A DNA stretch of 64,000 bases from Zingiber officinale (GCF_018446385.1 NC_055991.1:119951794-120015793), one strand, 5' to 3'. Shown: positions 11,692-25,313, counted from the first letter of the stretch. A program made the numbers and translations. The notes: a model not told the origin generated them from the letters alone.

Positions 11692-12951
11692 TATCGGTAT
11701 AGTTGGCACCAATAATCAAACTTAAGTTTTGATGAATGACAAATGGATTAAAGTTAGGTGTGGTATGATCTAACCTTTCTACTAAGTGTGCAGGACTTGA
11801 TTACTCTGAAGGACCTAAGACTAGGCTGAAATTCAGCTGGATCGGGAGGACCTGATAGCTAGTGTAGAAGTTTAGATAGGTCAAGAAGTGATCTGATATA
11901 TGGTGGAAAGTCCGTCTGAGTCTGCGAAACTTGATAGCTAGTTAAAATCCAGCTAGGTATGCAGACCTGATAACTCGAGAGAAGACCTGGTGGGTCAAAG
12001 GTAAGTCAAGTGATTCTACATGGTAAGTAAGGTAAGTTATTCAAGGAGAGTGTTCCAATGAGGATGAGTCCCAGTGGGACTATAGGTGCTGGTCCAACTT
12101 ATTCTATTTTAAAAATCTAGGTTAAGATCGAGACTAGATCTTAGTTTTGGTAAGACAGGATCTAACTCATAAATATATATAAATTGTTCATGCATATATT
12201 TTTCTAACTCTGTATTATAGAGACAAGCGTAGATCTTTGAATTCTAGATATGTGACCACTAATAGAGCCCGATTCCAAGTCCAGAGTCAAAAGATATGAC
12301 CTTCAGAAGATTGCTATGTCGGACCATGGATTAGAGGAACCTTAGATGGATTGGAAGCACCTCGGATGGATTCAAGGCACCTTGAACTAGAAGTTTTTAT
12401 CTCTTTTACATTGGATAAGGCCTATTGGAGGCGCCTTAGGTCATTGGAGGTGCCTCCAATGACCTATATAAGGAGGATTCTTCTAGCTTTCAAGAGACAA
12501 CACTAATACGAGCTCCTAAGATCGTTCTGCTACTCCGACTATACTGTGCTATTATATTCCAAGCTCTGAATGACTCAAGAATTACATAACGTCGCTACAT
12601 GCTCAAACGAGCCTAGACTTAGGTAACGTGCAGTTTTTGGTTTTTTGTTACTCCTGCTTTCTTTACTGTACTTGATATTCTAAAGTTGGTAGTTCTGTAC
12701 TTCTGGTAAAGAACTGATTGTTTAGTGGATTACATATCAAAAAGGTCCAAAGGACCTGGGTCTTTGGACCTGGGTCTTGGAGTAGGAATCATCACAGGCT
12801 CCGAACCAAATAAAAATTGAACGTGTGCCTTTTTATTTGTTTTCTCGTTATTCCACTACATTCCTACTTAGTTTTAAAATGTATAAAAGAATAAAGTTTT
12901 TTTAAAGACACGTGATTCATTCTCCGCTCCCTCATGTGTAACGATCCTACA
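11692..12951 (+). mobile_element. Solo LTR of family D
   Basis: It is bounded by the 5-bp target duplication TAATG (11687-11691 and 12952-12956). The LTR starts TATCGGTATAGTTGGCACC, the expected TG having mutated to TA, and ends ..GATCCTACA. It includes a TTGGAGGCGCC..TTGGAGGTGCC motif pair, a TATA (CCTATATAAGG, about 12462-12472) and the 'gagtaggaatcatcacaggctc' region shared with 3371-3938 in reverse. A single LTR between target duplications is the product of LTR-LTR recombination. Confidence 0.9.
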
Positions 12952-12956
12952 TAATG

Positions 12957-15900
12957 CTCTTGTGAGATGCTGGCTGCCTAAAACTATAGGAACATGTTGT
13001 CTAAGTGTTGTACAACCCGCAAGTACACAGTTATCGTCAAGTAATAAAATATCAATCTCATAAGAGCTGTTGATTATGCACTAGTTAACTTCACACAGCG
13101 AATTATCTAGACAATCGGAAGGTGATTTATAGTCATGTACACAAGAAGAGAAAGAGAAAGGAAAAGAGAGAGAGGGAAAGAATAAGAGTAGGTGAGTGAA
13201 AGATGATAGATTTTAGGATTTTGGTTTCACTATGATGTTAGTTAATGTCCCTATGCATTGTTCATCTCCTTATCTCAATGCTTACACTTTGTAGGATTTC
13301 TAACTAAAGTTTGGCTCAATCTTGTGAAGATTATACCAGAGAGTTTAACTAAGTTCTAACACCATCAGGTAAAGAAGCAACTCTAGAAATCCAATTGAAG
13401 GGTTACCCTAAGGCCCCCCGGGTATACAATCTCTAGAGTTATCCAATTTACTTTTAAACAATAAATTAATGCAACTAAATAGAAGAGCTAACCTAAAATG
13501 TCTAGTTAAAGGGATACCCTTTATCATAGGCCCTCCGGTTATACAATAGCTAGATTACATAAATCACTTCGTAACATTAATTTAGGAGAAACCCTTTAAA
13601 CTCTAATTATCTTTCCTTGCAGGGAATTGCCCTCCATTTTAAGGGTAATACCTTAGAAAGTAAGGGATACCCTCTGTCATAGGGTGTCCGATTAAACAAA
13701 CTAGAGTATCTCCTCCATACAGTGAACAAAATTCTACATCTACATATATTGACCTCACACACATTTTGTCAAACACATACAACGCACAACACACATAGAA
13801 CATAGCATAAATACTTCATTGAATAAGGAAATGATATATACATAGTTTATACATCAATATCACATCACAAATACCCCCTACATCCTAAGAATCAAAGAAT
13901 CTACTCTATTATAAGGGATTACAACTAAAGGATAAAGAAAATAACAAACTACAACTCAATATATGGAAATAGAGATAATAGAATGCTTATCCTTGAAGCC
14001 CGACATCTTTGGAGGCGTTCCATTGCTCCGAAAGTGGATGGATGATGTAGATCGGTAAAGATGAAAGCTCTAGGGTTCCCCTAAAGGGGAAGGACCCTTC
14101 TCTAAGGAAATGGACAAAGTCCTAAATCCAAGATGAGTCAAAGAATGAGTTTCTTGACCCTTTTATACCTCTAAACTATCCAGATATGTCAGATTTATAG
14201 GACTCACCAAAATGAGTTTTCACACCTTAAAATTAGTTTTCTCATATTTCACTTTGAATCAAAGTTGTATCCCTTGAAATTATCTAGATTTTGATATTTG
14301 GATTGAGCTCTAGCTCCAACCGAGCCAAAAGTTATGGTGGTTCAAAGTTTATTCTGCAGTTTGAACGGAGGACCAGATGCAGTTGCGCCTAGGAGTTACG
14401 GCTATGCCTTTTAGAATGTCTAGACCATACTTGCTCTCTATTGAACCTGATGCAAAGTTATAGATCTTGAAGTTAGCTATATTTTGATATCTAGAACAAC
14501 CTATAACTCCAATCGAACATAAAGTTATGGTCGTTTCAAAACTAGTCTACAGTTTGTCTAGATTTGACACAACCCTATTTTTGTACGACATGACCTCGAC
14601 TCCATGGCACACGGCATGGAGAGGCATGATCGTGCCAAAAGGCACGATCCCTCTATGATTCAACTTTGGAAATATGGCACGACCAAACCATAATTTAGCT
14701 TTGGAAGTGGGCACAACCGTGTGATTTCACATGCCCCCCCCCCCCCCAGTTGGCCTTTGGTGGGAGGCACGACTGGCTCCGAGAAGAGACATGGTCGTTC
14801 CCTTGGGGTATGACCATGCCATGGCTACTCTTTGGTGGGGGACACGACCATGTCAAGGGGCATGAATAGACTCTATTTTGCTTCGGGAAAGCCACATGCT
14901 CATGCCTCATGGCATGCCCCTTATTGATGATCTTCACAAGTTACTTCAATATGTGCATTTGCTTCATTTTCACTCCAATTTGCATGATCAAAACATGCGA
15001 AGAGCAAATCTCCAAATAAACTAGGATGAAAGTATGGTATAATAATAAAATATGATGGAATAAACATAGATTATATTCATGAACTACAAGTAAATGCATA
15101 TCAAATAATGCCTAAAAATATATATAATCTACGCACATCACTAAGGGAAAACATAGACTAATCCATAACAAATTTTGAAAAACTAGAAAAATAGGGATTT
15201 TAAAGTAAAAGTAAAAAAATAGGAATAACCTAAAATTTGAAAAGTATTTGAAGAAAGACACATCCTATCCTTTAATTATATGTTCAAGGACAATTAAAAG
15301 TCTACTGGATTATCAAAAGAAAGTAAATAAAAAAAATATCTATCAAGCATATATACTCAATAAGTTAAGTAGGTAGATAAGTCAAGCAAACAACATGTAC
15401 AAGTGCACTCATAAAACATAATAATGTCTAATGATCATTAACAAGTGGAGGTGGGGGATGGTCAATCACATGTAAAGCCTGCAGAATGACCTGCATCTGC
15501 TAGTCTATCCTCTAAAATCCAGTAGTCATCTCATCACGAAGAGTGGTGAAACCCTCAGAGACTCATCACTCGGTCCGGGTGGAAGATTCCTCCAATCTAG
15601 CAAGGCACTCATCTATAGAAAGTGAGGTCGAAGGCTAGGTTGAGGTCGGAAGAGGTACAAAGAAATCATCCTGAAATGTGAATTCCGGTATCTTCTCCTC
15701 CGTGATCACAGTTGTCTCATTGACCTTGATTGAAATGACTAGAGGAATACTCTCATCGGCCTTGTCCGGAATGGCTGGCGGAATACCCGCTCTCCAAGCC
15801 AGTCCCCCCTGAGCAGTAACCTCTATATGCACTAACACCAACCGGAGTTGACCAACCTCATCATACTCACTAAGGAGAGTGAGTGTACCCTAGGTCATAT

Positions 15901-16260
15901 CTACTCCTAAACAATCATACAGTAGGGTAGGTGAGAAACTAAAGTCTTTACCAGTTACTCTAGTAGAGTATGTCACATCATCTATCTTAACTAAATTGTT
16001 ATAGAATTGTGTCATAAGTCTAGGTTGACCGAATGACTACAGTAAACCAGTCAATCTAACTTATAGTAGTCCATGATTTCTATGATAGAGGTTGAATACG
16101 GGTAAAAAATATCCTACTTAAGTACCTAGTCTTAAGTCCAACATATGTGCGGTATAGAAAATCTTACTTAAGCCGCTCAGTGGAGAATATGTTATTAGCA
16201 GAGGGGACAATACTAGAACTAGCATGGGACAGATTAAGGTTTTGTCATTTCCTAAAATGA
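12957..16260 (-). mobile_element. Decayed gypsy-type element, LTR and internal pieces
   Basis: The start (GTTGTACAACCCGCAAGTACACAG then CAAGTAATAAA) is typical of a class of plant gypsy LTRs read backwards. 14570-14900 repeats GGCACGAC and CATGGC words in both orientations around a C14 tract (14734-14747). A degenerate coding block lies at 15440-16080 (listed separately). Between these parts the sequence is AT-rich without frames. Boundaries are not defined by target duplications. Confidence 0.5.
15440..16080 (-). pseudogene. Degenerate retroelement protein, plant-transposon-protein-like
   Basis: On the minus strand one frame can be followed with few stops from about 16060 to 15440. It contains LMTQFYNNLVKIDDVTYSTR, VTGKDFSFSPTLLYDCLGVD, then a stop, LLSEYDEVGQLRLVLVHIEV, and a continuous part at 15635-15841. 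The pattern of a strand-like motif, then 'fsP..l...lg', recalls the plant-specific transposon protein domain found in the gag-side ORFs of large gypsy elements. The assignment is from memory of that family and tentative. Several stops make it non-functional. Confidence 0.4.
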
Positions 16261-16640
16261 TAAATATGTGTAAATATTCAAGAAAAACTTGTAAATATAA
16301 AGAAATGAATATATAGATAGAGTTATAAGGTATATAGGAGCCATATTGAGGATTTAATATGTGAAAAAAGGGAGAAAGAGTGAGAGGGAATTGGCTAAAG
16401 GGCGTCTAGAAGAGAAATAGAAATCGATGAGTAAGTCTTCTATTCAGTGTTAAAATACTGGTTGGAGGTAGGGATGGCAACAAGGCGAGTTCAGGCTAGA
16501 TTTAGCCAATCCCAAAACCGCACCACAAGAAAAAATGGACCCGAATCTAAACTCACCTCACCTAGCCTAATTTTTCAACCCGCTTTGCCCTGACCCCGCT
16601 CAAAATCCTGTGAATCCATTGTAAAATACGGTGCTCAAAT
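16261..16640. other. Non-coding, with a possible short DNA transposon end
   Basis: No gene. Sequence from about 16474 (TAGGGATGGCAACAAGGCG) resembles the terminus of the common plant AGGGATGGCAAC non-autonomous transposons, but I could not find a matching right end. Confidence 0.3.
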
Positions 16641-18336
16641 AATAATTAAATAATAAAATTATTTGAGAAATAGTCTTATTAGAATTTTTAGGAATTTATA
16701 AAAATTTTCTGAGAATTAATTGGAGCTCGTATGACGTATTTTAGAGAGATTAATTATTGGGCTATAAGAAAACTTGTTTAGAATATCCCTTATGAGGGGG
16801 TTGATTGAGAAAATAACTTAGTCCTTAATTAAAAAGACCTAAGTTATAAACTAACCTTTTTAATTCTTCTTGTGCCCTAGCCATCACCTTCGCCGAATCC
16901 CTCTCCCTCCCGCGCCGAATCCTCTTTCTCCCTCTCTTCCGCACGATCGACGCCGACGACCCTCTCATCACCGATGCTGATCCGCCCTCTTCGGTCACAA
17001 GCAAGAAGTGGTCCCTCTTCGAGCTTCCTTGCGCTGTCGCAGGACCCGATTCTGGCCTTCCCTCTGCCCTAGCGTCGGCCGCCCGATCCACTGCCACCTC
17101 TGGCCACGACAAGAGCTAGCCAGCAAGTGCATTCCTTTATGTTGGTATGGATTGGATGAGGTAAGGGTTAAAGGTCTTGGAAGGGTTGGAATGTTTGGTG
17201 CTATGATGTCTGGAAGTAGGAATAAGTTGCAAGTTGTTTTCCTTTGACGTTATTGCTTCACCTGGTGAGTTTTTCGGTTTTCAACTACGGATTTGAGGTA
17301 TTTGTAATCGAGTTCGGTGTTGCCCTGTCTCCCTTGGTTGGTTTGAGTTATGGACAGGATTCTTGTGAATTCGTTTGGGTTTGGGAAGACGATATTTTTC
17401 TTTCCTATTGCCTGTGTGATTGTAGTCCGATTTTGGTAGATTAAGCTTGATTGATGATGCTTTTGCTCCTCTTTATGGCTTCCAGAATTTCTGTACAGAT
17501 TATACGTAGATTAAGCTTCGATGGTTGGAGGTTTTGTTCTTTTGGTACCTTCCAAAATCTTGGATAGATTCTATCAGTGGATTTAGCTTGATGATTGGTA
17601 TTTTTCTTCTCCCTGATCCTTCGCTAAATTTTTGGGCATATTAGTTTTGATAGGTTGGGCTTCGATTGATAACACTCATACTTCTCCCTGTCGTGTTTCT
17701 AAAAATTCTAGTCAGATTATTGGTACATTAATCTATGGATGATAGTGTTCTTGCTTCTCCACGTTGTTTCAAAATTTTGGGCAGATTTGATGAATTGGGT
17801 GTATATCGTTGTGGTTCTTGTTTCTTCAAGATTTTTGTGGGTTTTGGGATCGGGGTTCTTTGCTTTCTCAATTCTCATAATGGTTTTCAATTTCTTAAAT
17901 CAGATTTGGGATTGAGAGTAGTTTAAGTGGTTGTCTTCTTTTGGTATTTCTCCAGGTATGCAGGATTAGAGTACGAAGTGACTTCTATTTCTCATGATAT
18001 GCATATGATGATAGGTTAAATTGGGTATGCTGGATTGTTAGTTCATGTCCTTCTTGGATTAGATTGAAGCATGTGAAGGAAGAGTTTGAAATGGTTTAGA
18101 TTGATTAACAGTTGATACATTGATTATAGATTCTTAGTTTTGTCCTGTATCTTGTATTTGTAGGATTTGAGTTGGATGTGATCTTTTGGATCTTGTTGAA
18201 GATGGTTGACACGAGCTACGAATAAAGGCGGATACTTCTTGCTTTGTTTCTTTTAGTACTTTGACCTTGGTGCATGAGCTATTTTTGGATAAGGACTGCT
18301 TTATCTTGACTCCACTCATATTTTTCTTGTGCTTGA
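16641..18336 (+). mobile_element. Probable gypsy LTR or leader sequence
   Basis: The block 16660-16860 (AATTTTTAGGAATTTATAAAA, GGAGCTCGTATGACGTATTT, GATTAATTATTGGGCTATAA) resembles plant chromovirus-type LTRs. It is followed by a GC-rich stretch with a CCCTAGCC leader (16874-17110) and then by T-rich sequence with repeated TAGATT and TTGATGATTGG phrases. Short open frames exist on both strands, but none has recognisable protein features or conserved splice structure. Confidence 0.3.
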
Positions 18337-20640
18337 TGTAAGAATGTATACTAAAAGCCTAGCTTTTTATATAAACATTTATTTTGAAATGAGAATCACA
18401 TTGGTCAAATGTCTGTATTTAGTTAAATGAAGTTGTCGATTTAATTTATATTATAGATAACATGGTGTGTGGTGTCACACAGAAGATCATGTTATCAGTT
18501 CCTTATAAATTATAAATAGTAGCTCATAACTAAGATGGATTGGGACAAACCATTGGAATGGTTGTAGTGTAATTTGATATTAGTTTATCTTGATTATAAA
18601 ATTACACTAGTACACTATGTGTGTATTGAGCATGACCATTTGAGGTTCTTCCTTTTATATTTACTGCATAAAAGAACAGAATCTCTGTTATTATGGATGT
18701 GCGTACTCTTAATCCCGATATAATAACAAACACATGTACTTAGTATTTATTTTTTTAATTTATCAAAGGGAGAGATTTACTCGTTAAATCAATAGGCCCG
18801 ATAAGCTAGAAAATAATATTATTTATATGGTGCGTTGTTAATTATAGAAGGAAACTGTGTACTATTTATTAGGATGATGATGCCCCCTTAAGGAGCTCAT
18901 AAGGATTGTCATGTAAACTCTGCAGGTTGTATTAGTTTTGACATGACAATGAAGTTGAGTGATACTACTCTTGGAGCTAGATGTTAATTAAGTGAGTTGC
19001 CAGTAACTCATTTAATTAATGGGCATTTGATATCTTAAACATAGGGAAATTAGCACACTTATGATAAGAAGGAGCCCATAATGTAATATGAGATTGGACC
19101 GGTAGTTCAATAATAACTCTTTAGTGGTATGAATTATTATTGATGAATTTGAGTTAAGTGTTCAGGTCGAACACAGGAAGCTCAAGCTCATCAGGAGGTC
19201 AAAGCCAATTCCTCCTCTAGATCCTTGTTGTAGCCTCTATGTATAAAGCCTCGTATCTAACCAAGTCCACTTCTTACCCAAGTAATGGGCTGACCACATC
19301 CTTGCTTGGTGCCCAAGCAAGGGCTGGCCAAGATTTGCTTGGAGCCCAAGAGGTGGCCGACCAAGCCTTGCTTGGTGCCTAAGCAAGGGGTCGACCACAA
19401 GGGAATTAAAAGGGAGTTTTAATTTTTTAAAAAAATCTTTTCTTTTATAGCCATCCTCCAAGGGATTTAAAAGAGATATTTTAATTTTAAAATCTTTTCT
19501 TTTATACCTATTCTAAAAGGGATTTAAAAGAGAGATTTTAATTTTTTAAAACTTTTCTTTTATAGGCATCCACAAAGGGATTTAAAAGAAATATTTTAAT
19601 TTTAAAATCTTTCCTTTTATAGCTATCCTCCAAGGGATTTAAAAGAGAGATTTTAATTTTTAAAATTTTCCTTTTATAGCCATCCACAAAGGGATTTAAA
19701 AGAGATATTTTAATTTTAAAATCTTTCCTTTATTGTAGTCATCCACAATGGTTTAAAAGAGAGATTTTAATTTAAAAATTTTCCTTAATTGTTTCCCAAA
19801 TAAGGGTCGGCCACACATAATAGGAAGGTTTTAATTTAAAATTTTTCCTTTTTTGCATTCACCAAGGATTATAAAAGAGAGGTAGATGGTGCCTTATGGT
19901 AAAAAAAAAAACTAAGTCTCTTCTTTTAATCCTTGTTGTGGCCAGCCCTCTTCTCTTTCAATTCTCCTCTTGTTTCCTTTACCAAGGGCCGGCGACATCA
20001 AGAGGCTCCATCTTCTTGTGGCCGACTATTAGGAGGAGAAGAAGAGAAGAAGACTCTCTATTCTAGCATCCCTTGGTGGTCGAAAGTCTTGGAGGCAAAG
20101 AAGTGGTTTGGATGTTGTTGTCTTGGTAGATCGTCGCTCACACGACGTCCAAGAGGAGGAGAGGAATACAGATCAAGAGGTCTTTAAGATACAAAGAAAG
20201 GTATAACTAGTTAATTGTTTCCGATGTGTACTAGTTTAGTTTTTCTTTGTATGGATCCTGAAATACCAACACAAGATGCTAGCGATTTTGTGCTTCGATT
20301 GAGGTCTCTGTAGTTAAACCTAGGGTTTATTGTAAGGAGTTTAAATATTCAATTTCTTTGAAAGGTTTTGTTTAGGAAGTGTGGATGATCCCATATCCAA
20401 GAAGGCTGAGTGCCTCGTCAATGACCTGGAAGCCAATCCTTAAAATAGATATTTAATCAACTTCTGTAATATGGTTTAACTTCTGACGAACACATGGGTT
20501 GAACTTGGATTAATAATGTTAAGTTTCGTTTGCAATCCAAGTTTAACTTCTGAAAAGCACATGGGTTGCTAGGAAAAGTTCTGCACTTGTACAAATTTTT
20601 ATACAGGGGAAACAAAACAAAATTCCGGCAGCATCCAACA
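18337..20640 (+). mobile_element. 5' LTR of copia element E (2304 bp)
   Basis: Begins TGTAAGAATGTATACTAAAA and ends GCATCCAACA, followed two bases later by a methionine-initiator tRNA primer site. It aligns with the LTRs at 22723-25313 and 56099-58709. About 19380-19860 is an array of roughly 60-70 bp imperfect tandem units. Just before the array are phrases built on CTTGCTTGG and GCCCAAGCAAGG. Confidence 0.9.
19380..19860 (+). repeat. Tandem repeats inside the E LTR
   Basis: About seven imperfect units of roughly 60-70 bp. Each has GGGATTTAAAAGAGA, then TTTTAATTTT(A), then a CTTTTCTTTTATAG-like tract and a short spacer such as CCATCC(A)CAA. The units alternate between versions with GATATT and GAGATT. 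The same kind of array, more diverged, is in the other two E LTRs. Confidence 0.85.
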
Positions 20641-20642
20641 AT

Positions 20643-20655
20643 TGGTATCAGAGAT
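20643..20655 (+). promoter_or_regulatory. Primer-binding site of element E
   Basis: TGGTATCAGAGAT lies two bases inside the 5' LTR end. It is complementary to the 3' end of initiator methionine tRNA (canonical TGGTATCAGAGC). Confidence 0.85.
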
Positions 20656-21749
20656 AGTTTTCTGCCTCTGTGTGTTTAGGTTTTCAGTTAAATTATGCAC
20701 TTTTCATACATAAATTTAGGCAAGATAATAGTAGGATGTGCAAATAGATTAACTCTGTGGTTGTAGACATCCTAGTTCCAACTATTATGACCCTATTGTG
20801 TTTGTATGTGATTTGGACCCTCGGGCATGTCGAGGGCATTTTATGTGTATGCATGATTGTAATTATTAAATACAACAGAAGCTGTATTAGTTTTAGGATT
20901 TTATATTCTGTTCGATCTAGATTACATGTACATTTCCTTGTGGAATATAGGATCGATAAATGTAAAATTTTATTTTAGTTGCGGATCGTATCTTTGCGAG
21001 GCGTGGTGATATTTGAGGACTAGAGGCGCAGCGAAAAAGGAAGCAAGATAGACACGACGACATGACCCGTTGGCAGCGGCTAGGGTTGGTGGCACACGGA
21101 GGACAACTATGGATGAGGTCATAATAGTTAGAAAATTATTTTTTATATTTATTACCTTTTATGCTGTTTATATGTGTTGTGTGTGTGTGTGTTAAAATTC
21201 CTCATTTTAAATAACTAAGTAGGAGAGAAATTATTTAAATTCCACGGTCTCCATTACTGGTTGTAAGTGATGCATTCAAACTTGCGCGTTGGCTTTGAGT
21301 GCCTTCCTCCACATCGGATGAGTTTGTTTGTGGATTACTAGATCAAACTCCCTTTATGGATGATTATAGGAAATTATTTAGGTTTGTGTGATCTTCTCCA
21401 TCTTAAGGGGCACAATCCTATTTAATGGACTAAGTATCAAGTAATGGTATACACTTAGGCGCATTTAATAGTATCCTCCCCATCGGAGTCACTGCTATTA
21501 TTTGTGTGACCGAAGAAAAACCAACTATTAATTTTATTTGTCATAAAGTTAGGTTGACAAGATAATAAAATTAATGGGTAAATCCCCCCTCTTACAAATG
21601 TTTAAATTTGTATACGTCCACACTATCATGACATACAAAATTCACGGTATTTTGAGGTGTTAGTGAATTTAAATGATATTGTTTGAGGAATCAATATTAT
21701 TTTAAATTCTAAAATTTTAACCAAATATTTTGTGATTCTTAGGATTTCA
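20656..21749 (+). mobile_element. Leader region of element E
   Basis: Untranslated leader between primer site and gag. Contains a (GT)n tract at 21175-21192 and no convincing frame. Confidence 0.6.
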
Positions 21750-22722
21750 AATGGCTTTCAATTCTCTTGTTGTTATATTGAAAGAAAAAAAAACTTACTG
21801 GTCCTAATTACATTGATTGAAACGAAACTTGGACATTGTCTTAACTGCTGAGGGATACAAGTTCGTACTTCTTGAGGTCTATCCTAGCGTGCTTGATAAG
21901 GATTCTAGTGAAGAGGAGATGGAGAGACATTGGAAATGAGTCAAGGCAGATGAGATGGCGCGGTGTTACATTTTGACTTCTATGTCAAATGTGCTGCAAA
22001 ATCAGCATCAAACCATACCCACTACCTATGATATGATGCTCAATCTCAAGGAACTCTTCGGATACCAGAATCGGATTGCCAGGTAGGAGGTCATGAGAAA
22101 CTTAATGACGACCATCATGACTGAGGGGACACCCCTAAGGGATCATATCCTCATGATGATGGCTCATTTGACGAACTGTCCTCGCAGAAACGAGAACAAT
22201 GAAGGTGTATCTTATTTATTAGTCGTCGAAACATGTTTAGCAATGTTATCTACCGATACCTGGTGTGTAGATACGGGAGCCATTGATCATGTCTGCAATT
22301 CATTGCAGGGGTTCCAGGAAACCCGACGACTACATGAAGGGGAAATTATCGTCTACATGGGCAATGCTACAAAAGTGGCGACTGTTGTAGTGGGAGATGT
22401 TTATTTATCTTTTGATAGAAATAAAATATTGATTCTGAGAAATTGTCTTTACGTACCATGTTTTAGAAAGAACTTGATTTCAGTTTCTAAACTATTTATG
22501 GATGAATATTCTGTTTCTTTTGATGACAAAGTAGTTGTCAAGAAAAATAGGGTAGTTATCTGTTCTGGTACGTTGGTTGACAATTTGTTTACTCTAAATC
22601 CATAACTCCCACGATATAACAAATGGAAATTAATAACACATCTTCTAATTCTAATAAGAGAAAGCAACCTTCGGAAATAAACCAAACATATCTTTGGCAT
22701 CTAAGGTTTGATCATATTACCT
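21750..22722 (+). pseudogene. Copia gag and protease remnant of element E
   Basis: A gag start at 21750 (MAFNSLVVILK) is followed, with stops and a frameshift, by the copia gag core: NLDIVLTAEGYKFVLLE, then ADEMARCYILTSMSNVLQNQ. From 22093 an open frame of 170 codons continues gag, lacks the expected zinc-knuckle stretch, and runs into the aspartic protease with WCVDTGAIDHVCN (active site DTGA at 22270-22281) and NCLYVPCFRKNLISVSKL. After a stop at 22603-22605 the GAG-pre-integrase start (QTYLWHLRFDHI) is visible. It then stops exactly where the next LTR begins. Integrase, reverse transcriptase and RNase H are absent, so the element could not move by itself. Confidence 0.85.
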
Positions 22723-25313
22723 CATTAGAATATATACTAAAAGCCTAGCTTTTTGTATAAACATAAGAATCATATTGGTCAAATATCTACAAGTTAAGTG
22801 TAGTTGTTTGATTAATTTATATTGTAGATAACTTGGTGTGTGGCGTCACACACAGAAGATCATGTTATCAGTTCTTTATAAATTATAAACAGTTGCTCAC
22901 GACAAGATAAAAAGGAACAAACCATTGGAATAGTCGTAGTGTAATTAGGTATTAGTTTATCTTGATTGATAAATTACACTAGTACACTCTGAGTGTATTG
23001 AGCAGGACCATTTAAGGTAAGTTCTTTTTATACTGACTTAATAAAAGAACAAGACCTTAGTTATTATGGAAGTGTGTCTTAATCCTAATATAATAATAAG
23101 CACATATATTTAGTATTTATTTCTTTGACTTATCAAAGGGTGAGATTTAGCTCGATAAATCAATAGACCCGATAAGTTGGGAAATGATATTACTTATAGT
23201 GTGTGTTGTTGATTATAGAAGGAAACCGTGTCCTAGTAATCTAGGTTGATAATGTCTCCAAGAGGAGCTCATAAGAATTGTCATGTTAAACCCTGCAGGT
23301 GGACTTAGTCTGACACAACAATAAGGTTGAGTGGTACTACTCTTGGACTAAGGTATTAATTAAAGTGAGTTGTCAGTAACTCAATTAATTAGTGGACATC
23401 CGACATCATAAACACGGGGAGATTAACACACTCATGATAAGAAGGAGCCCAAAATATAATTTGGGATTGGTGCGGTAGTTCAGTAATAATTCTTTAGTGG
23501 AATGAATTATTATTGATGAAATTAAATTGGGTGTTCGGGGCGAACACGAGAAGCTTAATTTCATCGGGAGACCAAAACCAATTCCTCCTCTCGGTCCCTA
23601 TCGTAGCCTCTTATTTATAAAATATTATACCCACCCTTACCCACCTTCTTACCTATCCTAAGGTGGTCGGCTAAGCCTTGCTTGGAGCCCAAGCAAGGGG
23701 TCGACCAAGTTAATCCTTGGATGAACCAAGTGGTGGCCGGCCCTAGCTTGAATCCAAGCTTAGGTGGCCATCCACAATAAAATTAAAAGGATTTTATTTT
23801 TTTAAAAAAATTTCCTATGTGGATTCCATGGTTTTAAAAGAGAGTTTAAAATTTAAATATTTCCTTTTATAGCTTTCTACAAAAGATTAAGAGAATATTT
23901 GATATCTTTCCTTATTTGTAGATTGAAAGGAAGATTTTAATTTTGATAAAACTTTCCTTTTTTTGTAACCATGTTCATGATTTAAAAAGAGAGTTTAAAA
24001 TTAAATATTTTCTTTTATAAATTTCTACAAAAAATTAAAAAAAGATTTGATATCTTTTCTTATTTGTGATTGTAAGGAGATTTTAATTTTAAAGATAACT
24101 TTCCTTTTTGGAAATCATCCACATGTTTTAATAGAAAATTTTTAATTTATATATTTCCTTTTATAACCAACCATGAAGGGATAAATTATTAGAGAAATTT
24201 TTACTTTAAAATTTCCGGAAACAAATTAGGAAATTTTAATTCTTGTTAAAACTTTCGTTGTTTGGATTAGAAGGTGGCCGACCATATTGTTTTAAGAAAA
24301 GAAAATAAGTTTTAATTAATTAAAATTTTATTTTCATGGCAAAGTAATAAGGAAGTTTTTTATTTAAATTTTCCTTATTTGCCAAGACCAAGGATTATAA
24401 AAGAGGGGGTAGGGGTGCCTTCATGGCTAATACTCTATTCTATTTTTCCTCCCTCTCTTCCTTGGTGGTGTGGCCGACCCTTCTAGTTTTCCCTTCTCTT
24501 TTTTCTTTCTTCTCCTTGGCCGAAACTCTTCATCCTTTAGAGCTTGGAAGGTGGCCGGATATTGCTTGGAGAATGAGAGAAAGGAGGCTTTGTTTCTTGC
24601 ATCCCTTGGAGCTTGGTGGTGGTGGCCGAACCTCTACATCCTTGGAGGAGTCTTGGTGGCCGAAACTTGGTGAGGAAGAAGAAGGGCTTGGGTGGTTCTC
24701 ATCTCGGTAGATCATTGCCCATACAACGTCCGAGATAAGAAGAGGAATACGATAGAAGATCAAGAGGTCGTTGCATACAAAGAAAGGTATAACTAGTAAT
24801 TATTTTCCGCATCATGCTAGTTTTTCTTTGTATGAATTCTAAACACAAGAGGCATATGATTCTAGAGTTTCGAATTTGTGATTCGAGTTTGTGTTTTTTT
24901 TTGTTTTTCAAATTTGTGATTTGATTGTTCTTTTTGGTTAAACCTAATGTTATTTTAGGAAATTAAATATTGAATTTCGTTAAGAGGCTTTGTCGAGGTA
25001 GTGGTGGATGCTCCCATACTCAAGAAGGCCATGTGCCTCGCCATGTTTGACCTGGGAGCCAATTTCCAAAATTAATATTTAATAGAATTTATAACATAGG
25101 TGGATTTGGATCAATAGTGTTAAGTTCCGCTTGCGATCCAAGTCTAAACCATTAAGAACAGATAAGTTAAATTTGGAATCAATAATGTTAAGTTCCGTTT
25201 GCGATTCCGAATTTAATTTCTAAAGAACACAATAGGTTGTTAGGAAAGGTTCGACACTTGTACAAAATTTTTGTACAGTGGAACCGGTACGATATTCCTA
25301 GAACCAACCAACA
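22723..25313 (+). mobile_element. 3' LTR of element E (2591 bp)
   Basis: Starts CATTAGAATATATACTAAAA (the first base of TG has changed) and ends CCAACCAACA. It is collinear with the 5' LTR, with a longer and more diverged repeat array (about 23760-24400). Flanking pentamers (CTTGA before 18337, ACGTG after 25313) do not match, so the two LTRs may not come from one insertion. The segment 24423-24710 is open in two frames but lies in the LTR and is not a host gene. Confidence 0.85.

Noticed and set aside
14695-14937. 80-codon minus-strand open frame
   Set aside because: It crosses a C14 tract and repeated CATGGC/GGCACG words; looks like non-coding retroelement sequence.
24423-24710. Open frame of 95 codons
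   Set aside because: Lies within the E LTR; equivalent positions in the other E LTRs are open in different frames.
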